NCBI GenBank assembly: GCA_964529795.1
Contig: CAZGXM010000004.1
Span: forward strand, 1 to 64,000
Length of the DNA stretch: 64,000 bases
Reading direction: 5' to 3'
Origin: CAZGXM01 sp964529795
GTDB lineage: Bacteria > Bacillota > JADQBR01
Shown piece after piece: positions 49,871 to 58,404 of this stretch. The notes under the pieces were generated by a model. It worked only from the letters and a program-made list of their open reading frames with translations, ran no database searches and was not told where the DNA came from. Within the stretch, counting starts at the first letter, position 1, and every line of letters begins with the position of its first letter. The position numbers were made by a program, and so were the translations under genes.

Positions 49871-51064
49871 CTAATCTCCCGTTTCCAAGGCCTGTTTTAA
49901 AATTTTTATGGCGCTATCCACATCCTCCTTGGTAATGTTTAAGGGCGGCAGGAAGCGCAAGGTATTACCACCAATGCAGTTGATAAGCAATCCCTGCTTG
50001 AGACAGTAATCCACTATCCCCGCCCCGGACTTGGCAAGCTGTAATCCTAGCATCAGCCCCTTGCCACGTACTTCGGTAATAAAGTGATAATTATCCACCA
50101 GCTGCAGCAGTTCCTTTTGGAAGTAGTCACCAACAGCCGCGGCATTCTCTATCATTTCCTCTGCTTCCATGGCTGTCAGCGCCGCCACGCCGGCAGCACA
50201 GGCCAGGGGATTGCCGCCAAAGGTAGAGGCGTGATCCCCCGGTTGGAAACCGGTGGCAACCTCCTCCCGGGCCAGCATGGCACCGATGGCCACGCCGCCG
50301 CCCAGTGCCTTGGCCAGGGAAAGAATATGGGGCTTGACGCCGTAGTGTTGAAAAGCAAACCACTTGCCGGTACGCCCGATGCCGCACTGAACCTCATCAA
50401 AAATTAGCAGGATATTATTTGCATCGCAGAATTTCATGACCTTTTGCAAGTAATCCGGGTCGGCGGTATAAACGCCGCCTTCTCCCTGGACCGGTTCCAT
50501 TAACACGGCACAGGTGGCAGGAGTAACCGCTTCCACCAGCGCTTCAAAATCATTAAAGGACACATATTTGAACCCCTGGGGCAGGGGCGCATAACCCTTA
50601 TGAAACTTCTCCTGCCCGGTGGCGGTAAGTGTGGCCAACGTGCGCCCGTGGAAAGACTGTTTCATGGTAATGATTTCGTACTTTTCTTCTCCCCACGCGG
50701 TTTTTGCGAATTTGCGGGCCAGTTTAATGGCCGCCTCGTTGGCTTCCGCACCGCTGTTACAGAAAAACACCTTATCCAGACCTGATTTTTCCACCAGAAT
50801 TTTTGCCAGCCGTACCTGCGGTTCAATCCAGTAGAGGTTGGAGCAATGGATTAGCTGCCCGGCCTGGGCACAAATAGCTTCACTGACCTTGGGATGACAG
50901 TGTCCCAAAGAATTCACCGCCAAACCGCCGACAAAGTCCAAATACTCCCTGCCATCCGCATCCCACACCCGGGGGCCTTCGCCTTTTGCCAGGGCAAGAG
51001 ACAAACGCCCGTAGGTATTCATGACATATTTTTTCCCCTGGTCAATAATTTCTTGGTTGGTCAT
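49871..51064 (-). CDS. argD: Acetylornithine aminotransferase
   Basis: PLP class III aminotransferase: N-acetylglutamate semialdehyde to N-acetylornithine. ATG at 51064 (MTNQEIIDQG), eight bases after GAGGAG. 397 residues: FCNSGAEANEAAIKLAR, SFHGRTLATLTATGQ, DEVQCGIGRTGKWFAF, PLP lysine in LSLAKALGGGVAIGAM near residue 250, and STFGGNPLACAAG. Intact C-terminus directly abuts the carA stub. Confidence 0.96.
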   Translation of the reverse strand: MTNQEIIDQGKKYVMNTYGRLSLALAKGEGPRVWDADGREYLDFVGGLAVNSLGHCHPKVSEAICAQAGQLIHCSNLYWIEPQVRLAKILVEKSGLDKVFFCNSGAEANEAAIKLARKFAKTAWGEEKYEIITMKQSFHGRTLATLTATGQEKFHKGYAPLPQGFKYVSFNDFEALVEAVTPATCAVLMEPVQGEGGVYTADPDYLQKVMKFCDANNILLIFDEVQCGIGRTGKWFAFQHYGVKPHILSLAKALGGGVAIGAMLAREEVATGFQPGDHASTFGGNPLACAAGVAALTAMEAEEMIENAAAVGDYFQKELLQLVDNYHFITEVRGKGLMLGLQLAKSGAGIVDYCLKQGLLINCIGGNTLRFLPPLNITKEDVDSAIKILKQALETGD

Positions 51065-51069
51065 CTTTT

Positions 51070-51966
51070 TCACTCCTCATCCCGAACTACCATGGTTCCT
51101 ATTCCCTCATCGGTAAATATCTCCAACAGCAGCGAGTGTTTCAGCCGCCCGTCAATAATATGGGTACGGCTCACTCCTTTTTCCAATGCACGGATGCAGC
51201 ATTCCACTTTGGGTATCATTCCTCCCCCGATGACGCCCTGTTTGATTAAAGCGGGGATTTGGGAAACCGCCAAGGAAGAAATGAGCGTGTCCGGCCTGCC
51301 GCTGTCCCGCATAATCCCTTCTACATCAGTCAATAGCACCAGTTTATCAGCCTTGAGAGCTCCTGCCACTTCTCCGGCCACGGTATCCGCATTGATGTTA
51401 TAGCTTTCACCGTCCTCACCCACGCCGATGGGAGCAACTACGGGGATGTAGCCCTTTTCAATCACAGTATTGATGATTTCCGGGTTTATTTCCGCAACCG
51501 CCCCTACATGGCCCAGGTCAACGCCTACTCTTTGCCCGCTGTCATTTTCCGTAAAGGTAATTTTCCGCCGGGCCTTAATAAGGGAGGCATCCTTGCCGCT
51601 GATACCGATGGCTTTCCCGCCGTGCTGGTTTATCAGTGACACAATTTCCTTGTTTATTTTACCTGCCAGTACCATCTCCACAATTTCCATGGTTTCCCTG
51701 TCCGTTACCCGCAGGCCGTTGACAAAAGCGCTCTTCTTGCCAACCCTTTCCAGCATCTTATTTATTTCCGGCCCGCCGCCGTGGACAATCACCGGATTCA
51801 TTCCCACAAATTTCATTAAAATAGCGTCCTTGATAACGGCATGCTTCAACTCACAGTTGGCCATGGCATGACCGCCGTACTTGATCACCACCGTTTTGCC
51901 GTAAAATTTTTTAATATACGGTAGTGCCTCAACAAGAATATTTGTTTTTTCCAACGGAGAAATCAT
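51070..51966 (-). CDS. argB: N-acetylglutamate kinase
   Basis: Phosphorylates N-acetylglutamate. 298 residues, amino acid kinase fold: VVIKYGGHAMAN, VIVHGGGPEINKML, NADTVAGEVAGALKADKLVL and GGMIPKVECC. The N-terminal extension MISPLEKTNILVEALPYIKK is that of arginine-inhibited, hexameric enzymes. ArgJ lies 12 bases before it in the operon; the enzymes act in sequence. Confidence 0.97.
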   Translation of the reverse strand: MISPLEKTNILVEALPYIKKFYGKTVVIKYGGHAMANCELKHAVIKDAILMKFVGMNPVIVHGGGPEINKMLERVGKKSAFVNGLRVTDRETMEIVEMVLAGKINKEIVSLINQHGGKAIGISGKDASLIKARRKITFTENDSGQRVGVDLGHVGAVAEINPEIINTVIEKGYIPVVAPIGVGEDGESYNINADTVAGEVAGALKADKLVLLTDVEGIMRDSGRPDTLISSLAVSQIPALIKQGVIGGGMIPKVECCIRALEKGVSRTHIIDGRLKHSLLLEIFTDEGIGTMVVRDEE

Positions 51967-51978
51967 CCTGCTCCCCCC

Positions 51979-53202
51979 CTATGTACGGTAGTCAGCATTG
52001 ATTTTTACATAGTCATATGAAAAATCACATGTCCAGGCCGTAGCACACTTGTCACCCGCATTCAAGTCCACCCGGGCGGTAATTTCCTTGCAGGCCAGGA
52101 TTTCCTTGGCTTTCCGCTCGTCAAACCGCAAGCCGGTTCCTTGGGCCAGCACCTGCTCGCTGCCCGCCTCGCTTTCAAGCCAAATATCCACCCGGCCGGG
52201 ATCAAATTCCGCACCGGAATAGCCCACCGCAGTAAAAATACGCCCCCAGTTAGCATCCTCACCAAAAAACGCTGTCTTGACCAGATTGGAATTTGCCACC
52301 GCCATGGCCGCCCGGCGGGCATCCTCTACCGTACAGGCATTATTGATAGTAATGGTAAGCAGCTTTGTTGCCCCTTCGCCGTCCCTGACTATTTCCCTGG
52401 CCAAGTGCACGGCCACCTGCTTCAAGGCCGCGGTAAAGGTTTCGTAATCCCCATTCATCTCGGTAATTTCACTGTTGCCGGCAGTGCCGGCTGCCAGCAG
52501 GGCCACCATGTCGTTGGTGCTGGTATCCCCGTCCACGGTAATCATGTTGAATGTTTCCTCCACCACCCGGGAAAGGGCCAACTGCAGCATCTCTTTGGAA
52601 ATGCTAACATCGGTAGCTAAAAACCCCAGCATGGTAGCCATATCGGGGTTAATCATGCCGCTACCCTTGGCCATACCGCCGATAACCACACTTTTACCGC
52701 CCAGTTCAAATTCCACCGCGTATTCTTTGGGATAGGTATCGGTGGTCATAATTGCCTCTGCCGCATCCTTACCACCCTGTGAGGATAAACGTTCAACGCA
52801 TTGCTTTATGCCCTGGCGTACCTTTTCCATGGGCAGGTTGACGCCAATTACCCCGGTAGAGCCCACAATAACCTGGTGAGACTGCAAACCCAGCAGTTCA
52901 GCGGTAAGACTTATCATTTCCCGGGCATCCTTTAACCCCTGTTCCCCGGTACAGGCATTGGCCACCCCGCTGTTTACCACCATTGCCCGGGCTTCACCCC
53001 GAACCAGATTCTGGGCATTGACCAACAGCGGCGCAGCCTTGACTTTGTTTTTGGTATACACTGCTGCCGCCCGGGCGGGGCTTTCACTGTACACCAGCGC
53101 CACATCTTTTTTGTTTTTACTTTTGATTTGTACCCCGACGCCGGCAGCGGTAAACCCCGGTACCGCCGTGATGCCACCGCCAACAACTTTCAGTTCAACC
53201 AT
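51979..53202 (-). CDS. argJ: Glutamate N-acetyltransferase (ArgJ, ornithine acetyltransferase)
   Basis: Transfers the acetyl group from acetylornithine to glutamate, closing the acetyl cycle. ATG at 53202 (MVELKVVGGGITAVPGF) follows AGGGGG; the longer open frame overlaps argC. 407 residues. The self-cleavage site and nucleophile threonine lie in INPDMATMLGFLATDV; other motifs NSGVANACTGEQG and TVDGDTSTND. The product also may make N-acetylglutamate from acetyl-CoA. Confidence 0.97.
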   Translation of the reverse strand: MVELKVVGGGITAVPGFTAAGVGVQIKSKNKKDVALVYSESPARAAAVYTKNKVKAAPLLVNAQNLVRGEARAMVVNSGVANACTGEQGLKDAREMISLTAELLGLQSHQVIVGSTGVIGVNLPMEKVRQGIKQCVERLSSQGGKDAAEAIMTTDTYPKEYAVEFELGGKSVVIGGMAKGSGMINPDMATMLGFLATDVSISKEMLQLALSRVVEETFNMITVDGDTSTNDMVALLAAGTAGNSEITEMNGDYETFTAALKQVAVHLAREIVRDGEGATKLLTITINNACTVEDARRAAMAVANSNLVKTAFFGEDANWGRIFTAVGYSGAEFDPGRVDIWLESEAGSEQVLAQGTGLRFDERKAKEILACKEITARVDLNAGDKCATAWTCDFSYDYVKINADYRT

Positions 53203-53218
53203 TATAACTCCCCCTGTA

Positions 53219-54250
53219 TTATGGTAAGATGCCTGTGCCGTACAAACCGGTAGTCTCAGGCAGCCCACTGATGATATTTAAGTTTTGCACTGCCTGGCCG
53301 GATGCACCCTTGACCAGATTATCAATACAACTGACCACAATCAACCGCCTTGTCCTTTTATCCACGGTTAAGTTTAGAAAACAATCATTTGCACCGTAGC
53401 AATATTTTGTTTTCGGCCACCGGCCCCGGGGTAAAAGCTTCACAAACGGCTCCGCCGCATAGTATTCCCGGTAAATGTTTCGTAAGCTATCCTCGCCGAT
53501 TTCCCCTGCCAGAGACGCATAAATGGTACTGAGCATCCCCCTGGTCATGGGCACCAGGTGGGGGGTGAAACTTACAGTCACCTGTTCCCCAAAAAGTTTA
53601 GCTAATTCCTGCTCAATTTCCGGGGTGTGCCGGTGAGAAGCCACACCGTAAGCAGAGAATGAATCATTGACTTCACTAAAGTGGGTGGCCAGGGAAAGCT
53701 TACGTCCTGCCCCGGACACACCGGACTTGGCGTCAATGATAATGGAATCTGTTTTAATAATACCTTTCCCCGCCAGCGGTGCCAGGGCCAGCAAAACACT
53801 GGTGGGATAACAGCCCGGATTGGCCACCAACCGAGCAGCTTTGATGCTTTCCCGGTTTATTTCCGGCAAGCCGTAAATGCCATCTTCCAGCCAATGGGGG
53901 TGGCTGTGTTCGCTGCCGTACCACTGCCGGTAGACAGCGGCATTATCCAGCCGAAAATCCGCACCCAAATCTATCGCTTTCACCTGCCGCGCCCTGGCAT
54001 CCGCCACCACCGGCCCGGACAAACCGTGAGGCAAGGCAATAAATAGATACTGGCAGCGGTCCAAAAGTTCCGGCCTGTATTCCTCCAACCTCAGGTCTAT
54101 ACCGGTAAGGTGGGGGTAAACTGCAGCCAGTTCTTTTCCCGCATAACTCCGGGAAGTTGCAAGAACAATCTCCGCTTTTTCATGACGAACCAACAGCTGT
54201 AATAATTGTAAACCGGTATAACCGGTAGCGCCAACAATCCCTACTTTCAT
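53219..54250 (-). CDS. argC: N-acetyl-gamma-glutamyl-phosphate reductase
   Basis: NADPH-dependent reduction of acetylglutamyl phosphate. 343 residues: Rossmann motif VGIVGATGYTGLQLLQLL, the catalytic cysteine in VANPGCYPTSVLLAL near residue 147, and GVSGAGRKLS. First gene of the arg operon, 33 bases from the promoter -10, behind GAAGGTGAT. Confidence 0.97.
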   Translation of the reverse strand: MKVGIVGATGYTGLQLLQLLVRHEKAEIVLATSRSYAGKELAAVYPHLTGIDLRLEEYRPELLDRCQYLFIALPHGLSGPVVADARARQVKAIDLGADFRLDNAAVYRQWYGSEHSHPHWLEDGIYGLPEINRESIKAARLVANPGCYPTSVLLALAPLAGKGIIKTDSIIIDAKSGVSGAGRKLSLATHFSEVNDSFSAYGVASHRHTPEIEQELAKLFGEQVTVSFTPHLVPMTRGMLSTIYASLAGEIGEDSLRNIYREYYAAEPFVKLLPRGRWPKTKYCYGANDCFLNLTVDKRTRRLIVVSCIDNLVKGASGQAVQNLNIISGLPETTGLYGTGILP

Positions 54251-54282
54251 TTACTATCACCTTCATAATGTAATTGTTTATA

Positions 54283-54311
54283 ATTATACACATTAATGTA
54301 TATTCATGCAA
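54283..54311 (-). promoter_or_regulatory. Promoter of the arg operon with ArgR-like operator
   Basis: Minus strand TTGCAT (54306-54311), 17-base spacer, TATAAT (54283-54288). The 18 bases CATGAATATACATTAATG (54291-54308) overlap the -35 and spacer and fit the ARG box (TGAAT-4-ATTCA) with one mismatch in the second arm. Repression by ArgR with arginine is the expected effect. Confidence 0.75.
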
Positions 54312-54321
54312 TAGGATAGAA

Positions 54322-54348
54322 AAAAATCTCCGGCTTGCGGAGATTTTT
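54322..54348. terminator. Bidirectional hairpin terminator
   Basis: Eleven-base stem AAAAATCTCCG / CGGAGATTTTT between the divergent arg promoter and the small cysteine protein gene; T-rich on both strands. Confidence 0.6.
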
Positions 54349-54402
54349 CGTCCCAATTATGGTTATACTAACCACCAACTTGAAATTAAGGAGGTCATGC
54401 CT

Positions 54403-54561
54403 GTGGCAGAAATTATCTGTGACGGCAGCTGCCAGCACCAAAAGGACAGTACCTGCGAGCTGGACATACTCTCACTGCCGTTAAGACATGGTACCGGCAC
54501 ACGCTGCCCCAAACTTGGACAGCCGGGCCGGTCTAGAAAACCCGGTATTCCTCTTGAGTAA
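54403..54561 (+). CDS. Small cysteine-containing protein (52 aa)
   Basis: GTG at 54403, eight bases after AAGGAGG; an ATG two codons earlier is only two bases from the site. The sequence AEIICDGSCQHQKDSTCELD has a C-x3-C-x7-C pattern like DUF1540 small proteins and a fourth cysteine further on (RCPK). The rest is basic and polar. Possibly metal-binding; function unknown. The gene overlaps the end of the convergent membrane protein gene by 29 bases. Confidence 0.5.
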   Translation: MAEIICDGSCQHQKDSTCELDILSLPLRHGTGTRCPKLGQPGRSRKPGIPLE

Positions 54562-54952
54562 TTGCCTTGCCAACAGCAATGCCGAACAGAAACGCACCGA
54601 TTACTTCCGCGGGCAGGGCATTGGGTTTTAAAAGCCAGAGCGGTACGGGCAGTTTTGCCACCGTAAGTACAATGGGCAGCAGGGCAAGAATTAGTGCCGG
54701 CAGACCGATAATCACCAGTACCGCCCAATCAAAGGTCAATCGCATGCCAGGCTGGGTGAGGTCGTGATAAATTCGCGGCAGTTCCACCAGAAATCCCGCC
54801 AACGCCAGCCACAACGCCATTATTGCCCGCTGCATGAAATATGCACTCACGGACCCTTGAGCCGCGTGGCCCAGGGTAGCAGCGTAACGATTAAATAACA
54901 TTATGCTCGCCAAAACCGCAAGAATAGCAATTAGCTCCAAAAATCGTTTCAT
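54533..54952 (-). CDS. Integral membrane protein, unknown (139 aa)
   Basis: ATG at 54952 behind GGGGTGATG. Four hydrophobic helices (about 5-22, 42-58, 75-97, 113-130) and short loops. There are no charged residues in the helices beyond one Arg and no recognised motif. Single gene, followed by the small cysteine protein gene in the opposite direction. Function unknown. Confidence 0.7.
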   Translation of the reverse strand: MKRFLELIAILAVLASIMLFNRYAATLGHAAQGSVSAYFMQRAIMALWLALAGFLVELPRIYHDLTQPGMRLTFDWAVLVIIGLPALILALLPIVLTVAKLPVPLWLLKPNALPAEVIGAFLFGIAVGKAITQEEYRVF

Positions 54953-55023
54953 TTCATCACCCCACTGGGCTTTTTAACATTTTTCTACAAATACTGCTGG
55001 AAAACCTGCGGGAATTTAAAAAT

Positions 55024-55274
55024 TTATTTCAATACAAGTTTTCCCTGCTGCAAAATTACCATACCGTCTATTTTGACAGTGGCTGACAGTATCATACCAT
55101 CCAAATGGAATATTCAATTAACTGGGCTTCGGTTTCCAGTTCCACCGCCTGGTTGAAAAACGCCCGGCCCAGCTCCAGCTGGGGTGTATCCACCACCACC
55201 AATACACTGTCTCCTTTTTTTACTCGCAGACAGGAGACCAGCACGTTTTTTGCTGCTTGAAACATTTTATCCAT
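55024..55274 (-). pseudogene. M29 aminopeptidase with internal deletion
   Basis: Starts with a good ribosome site (GGAGGTG) at ATG 55274. The first 55 codons (MDKMFQAAKNVLVSCLRVKK, then VLVVVDTPQ) match the N-terminus of M29/AmpS-type leucyl aminopeptidases. After IEYS the frame shifts, and the other frame gives the C-terminal end HLDGMILSATVKIDGMVILQ ending GKLVLK and TAA at 55024. About 280 codons between them, including the metal ligands, are missing. The product cannot be active. It lies directly downstream of amrS. Confidence 0.75.
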
Positions 55275-55303
55275 ATCCAACACCTCCAAATAGCTCAAGG
55301 TGC

Positions 55304-56320
55304 CTAACCCCTTGAGTTATTTATTATTGCCAAATTATAACCGCAGCGGCCACACTGCGTGCCCTGCAAATGTTCTATGGTTACCCTGCCCCAGCGGCGG
55401 GAAATAGCGAGGACGCCGCACTGCGGGCAGTAAGTGTCGCTTTTGCCCAGTTCCGGGGCATTGCCCAAATAGACATGGTGCAGCTCTTCCCGGGCCATGT
55501 CATAAGCTTTTTCCATGGCTTCCAGCGGTGTGGGCGGTAAGTCCATCTTAAAGGCAGGAAAGTAACGGGATAAATGCAGCGGCGTATCCTTTCCCGCCTC
55601 TGCTGCCAGCCACCGCGCCAACTCGCCAATTTCTTCGGGGCTGTCATTTTCCCCGGTTACCAGCAGCGTGGTTACTTCCACATGGCAACCGTGCTCTTTT
55701 GCAAGGGCGATGTTTCTTTTTACATCCTCCACCCTGCCACCGGTCAGACGCCGGTAATAATCCTCACTGAATCCCTTCAAGTCAATGTTAAATGCGTCAA
55801 CCAGCGGCAAAAGCTCAAGGAAGGGTTCTTTATTCATAAAACCGTTGGACACCACCACTGTTTTCAGGTTGCTTTTTCGTGCCTCTGCACTGGCGGCCAG
55901 GAGGTACTCAAAGCTCACCAGCGGCTCGTTGTATGTAAAAGCGATGCCAATGCTTTCCGGCGCCCGGGCCAGGACTATTTCCGTCAAATCAGCGGGCGAA
56001 ATATACCGTGTGTTGGGCTGCCCGTGGGCCAGGGAATAGTTCTGGCAAAAACGACAGCGCAAATTACACCCCCTGCTGCCCACGGAAAAAATGGCACTGC
56101 CGGGGTAAAAATGGTACAGGGGTTTTTTCTCTATGGGGTCGATGGCAAAAGAAGCACACTGGCCGTAAGTTTCCGCCACCAACCTCCCCTCCCGGTTGCG
56201 CCTGACCCGGCAAATTCCCACCTTACCCGGGCCAATCACACACCGGTGGGGACACAATAAGCAGCGCACTTTATTGTTTTCAATGTGCTCATAATAAGCA
56301 GCCTCCCGTTGCTTTTGCAC
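55304..56320 (-). CDS. amrS: AmmeMemoRadiSam radical SAM enzyme AmrS
   Basis: 338 residues. N-terminal CLLCPHRC and GKVGICRVRRN motifs of the PflA-like family; SAM cluster CNLRCRFCQNYSLAHG near residue 86; TYNEPLVSFEYLL; and a C-terminal zinc ribbon CPQCGVLAI...CGRCG. The family is defined by its co-occurrence with AMMECR1 and MEMO genes (the AmmeMemoRadiSam triad); no substrate is established. Starts 15 bases after the fused AmrB-AmrA gene in the same operon. Confidence 0.92.
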   Translation of the reverse strand: MQKQREAAYYEHIENNKVRCLLCPHRCVIGPGKVGICRVRRNREGRLVAETYGQCASFAIDPIEKKPLYHFYPGSAIFSVGSRGCNLRCRFCQNYSLAHGQPNTRYISPADLTEIVLARAPESIGIAFTYNEPLVSFEYLLAASAEARKSNLKTVVVSNGFMNKEPFLELLPLVDAFNIDLKGFSEDYYRRLTGGRVEDVKRNIALAKEHGCHVEVTTLLVTGENDSPEEIGELARWLAAEAGKDTPLHLSRYFPAFKMDLPPTPLEAMEKAYDMAREELHHVYLGNAPELGKSDTYCPQCGVLAISRRWGRVTIEHLQGTQCGRCGYNLAIINNSRG

Positions 56321-56334
56321 CGGACTGTCACCCC

Positions 56335-57747
56335 CTACTGATACCTGTCCACCTTGAACCGTTTCAGTTGGTATTTCTCGCCGGGCCTGATGCCGCCTTT
56401 ATGCATGGCAATGCGCACCTGTTCCTTTGGCGTATCAATGCCTTCCAGATTAGGCAGTAAAAGGCCGGAGCGCGACCCGGAAGTGACGATCACCCCATAC
56501 TCTTTGGGGTCCAACTCGTCAATGCTTTCTATCTCTTCCGGCGGGTGAAGTATGTCCACGGAATAGGTTATTTCAGGAAGTTCATGCTCCTCAACGGGAT
56601 GAAAACGAGGGTCCCGCAGCCCGGCACCGAGAGCATTATGCATCACTTCTTCGGTCAAGCTGTCCCGGGTGGGTTCAACAGTGCCAATACATCCCCTGAG
56701 TTGCCCGTGTTTCTTTAAGGAAACAAACACTCCCGCTCTTTGCGGAAAGCCTTCGGGCAATTTAAAGTCCGGTTCAATAACTTTGCCGTGGCGGATAAAC
56801 CCCTCCAGGGTCTCCCTGGCCAAGCGTACTATCGCATGTTCATTTTTCCTTACTTTAGTCATGGTTTCTTCCTGGTAGCTTTTCAGCTTGGAAATCAAGC
56901 TTTCTCCTTTATTTCCCCCCCTGAAAAGCTCTGCAACCAGGTAACCCACACCGAAAGGACCCTGGTAAGAAATAACCTGAGGCTGTATTTTGTAGCCGTC
57001 CAGGCAGCCCAGCAACATGATCAGCGGTCGCAGGCCGCATTCCCCCGCTTCTTCAACAAAGGCCCGGGGTAAGTGGACAATCTTTTCCACAGCACCCTGT
57101 TCCAGAGCCTCACGCAGTTCCCGGTCAAATTTCTCGCCCCGGGGACTAAACCCTGCCGGTGCCCCGGGTGTCAGGCGGTGGGACAGGTCCCCGCTGGCTA
57201 CCACGGCAACATTGCTGTCGGCACTTTCTCCCGCCTGCTGTAGCGCCATGCCAAAAGTATATAGTTCCAGTGGCGGTAAAAACCCCATGGCCACCACTAC
57301 CAATGAACCATTAAAACCTGCTTTTTTCAGGTAGTAAAGCGGCACCATCACGCCATGGTCCAGGGACAAGTTCAAGCCGTAATCCCCGGCAAGCTCTTCA
57401 TCAATGAAGGCAACCGCTATACCCTTTTCACTGCATTTATCCCGCAGTTCACTGGCCAACCGGGTCTCGTTGGGATAATCAAACTTAACCATTGGCGCCC
57501 GAAACTGCCCCATATCTCCCTGCAGCCTGTCCACCGCAGTCAGGGCAACTGCATCCTGAAACACGTTTCCGTGGGGTGTGATAATCACCACCGTATCCGG
57601 GTCGGCGTCAACCAGTCTCCCTGCCACCTGTCCCATGGCATCAATGGTGTCCCTGCATTTATCAGTTTCCCGCCCACCCACTTCGGGTAAAATTATGGGC
57701 GGGTGTGGCATAAAACAAGCATATTTCAGGTTGCTCACGGCAACCAC
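56335..57747 (-). CDS. Fused MEMO (LigB-like) and AMMECR1 protein of the AmmeMemoRadiSam system
   Basis: 470 residues with two domains. Residues about 8-265 form a LigB/extradiol-dioxygenase-like MEMO domain with metal ligands in CFMPHPPIILPEV, VIITPHGNVFQD and VVASGDLSHRLTP. Residues about 295-470 form an AMMECR1 domain with GVFVSLKKHGQLRGCIGTVEPT and HPPEEIESIDELDPKEYGVIV. In many genomes these are two genes (amrB, amrA); here they are one. The operon continues with amrS. Biochemical role unknown; MEMO1 in animals has been linked to copper and redox control. Confidence 0.92.
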   Translation of the reverse strand: MVAVSNLKYACFMPHPPIILPEVGGRETDKCRDTIDAMGQVAGRLVDADPDTVVIITPHGNVFQDAVALTAVDRLQGDMGQFRAPMVKFDYPNETRLASELRDKCSEKGIAVAFIDEELAGDYGLNLSLDHGVMVPLYYLKKAGFNGSLVVVAMGFLPPLELYTFGMALQQAGESADSNVAVVASGDLSHRLTPGAPAGFSPRGEKFDRELREALEQGAVEKIVHLPRAFVEEAGECGLRPLIMLLGCLDGYKIQPQVISYQGPFGVGYLVAELFRGGNKGESLISKLKSYQEETMTKVRKNEHAIVRLARETLEGFIRHGKVIEPDFKLPEGFPQRAGVFVSLKKHGQLRGCIGTVEPTRDSLTEEVMHNALGAGLRDPRFHPVEEHELPEITYSVDILHPPEEIESIDELDPKEYGVIVTSGSRSGLLLPNLEGIDTPKEQVRIAMHKGGIRPGEKYQLKRFKVDRYQ

Positions 57748-57861
57748 CTCCTCAAACCGGCATTTTCGTTAGTGTACCCATTTACAAGGTAATTACCAAA
57801 CCAACAAAACAGCTACTTTCAGTCCTGGTCCGGTTATGACCAGAGAAGAACTGCCCACTTA

Positions 57862-58359
57862 CTACGGACATGTATCTTTTCCCCAATTATTCTCGGCCAG
57901 TCCTTCCAATTCTAATAACGCCCGCTTAACATCAACACCGCTGCCGAAACCGCCCAGTCCCCGTTTGGCAACCACCCGGTGGCAGGGCACCAGTAAAGGT
58001 ACGGGGTTCTTCCCCAAAGCCTGTCCCACTGCCTGAAAACCCCCGGGACAGCCGGTGCGTTCCGCCAGCCAGGCGTAGGTCCTAACCGAACCGTAATCAA
58101 TCGCCCTGCAGTCCCGCCAAACTTTTTTCTGAAAATCCGTCCCATCCAGTTCCGCCCAGTCCACGGGTAAGGTGTTGAGATCAACCGGCTTGCCGTGAAA
58201 GTACTCGTTCACCAGCTTAACAATTTCCGCAAACCAGCCAGGGTACGTTTCCCCGGAGTTCAATACTTCTTCATCCCTTAAAGTGACTTTCACTATTCCC
58301 CTGTGGTTGGCAGTCAGGGTAATTCGACCCACTAAGGTGTTGAACTGATGGTAAAACAT
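57862..58359 (-). CDS. ogt: Methylated-DNA-protein cysteine methyltransferase
   Basis: DNA repair suicide enzyme that removes methyl groups from O6-alkylguanine. 165 residues; the catalytic PCHRVVAKRGLGGFGSGVDV near residue 130 and the recognition helix TYAWLAERTGCPGGFQAVGQ. The N-terminal domain is short and without an Ada zinc site, so it is the Ogt type. No regulator or partner in the neighbourhood. Confidence 0.95.
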   Translation of the reverse strand: MFYHQFNTLVGRITLTANHRGIVKVTLRDEEVLNSGETYPGWFAEIVKLVNEYFHGKPVDLNTLPVDWAELDGTDFQKKVWRDCRAIDYGSVRTYAWLAERTGCPGGFQAVGQALGKNPVPLLVPCHRVVAKRGLGGFGSGVDVKRALLELEGLAENNWGKDTCP

Positions 58360-58404
58360 TTTTCCCCTCCTCTGAAGGGTATTATTTCCACAAAACAGTT
58401 TCGG

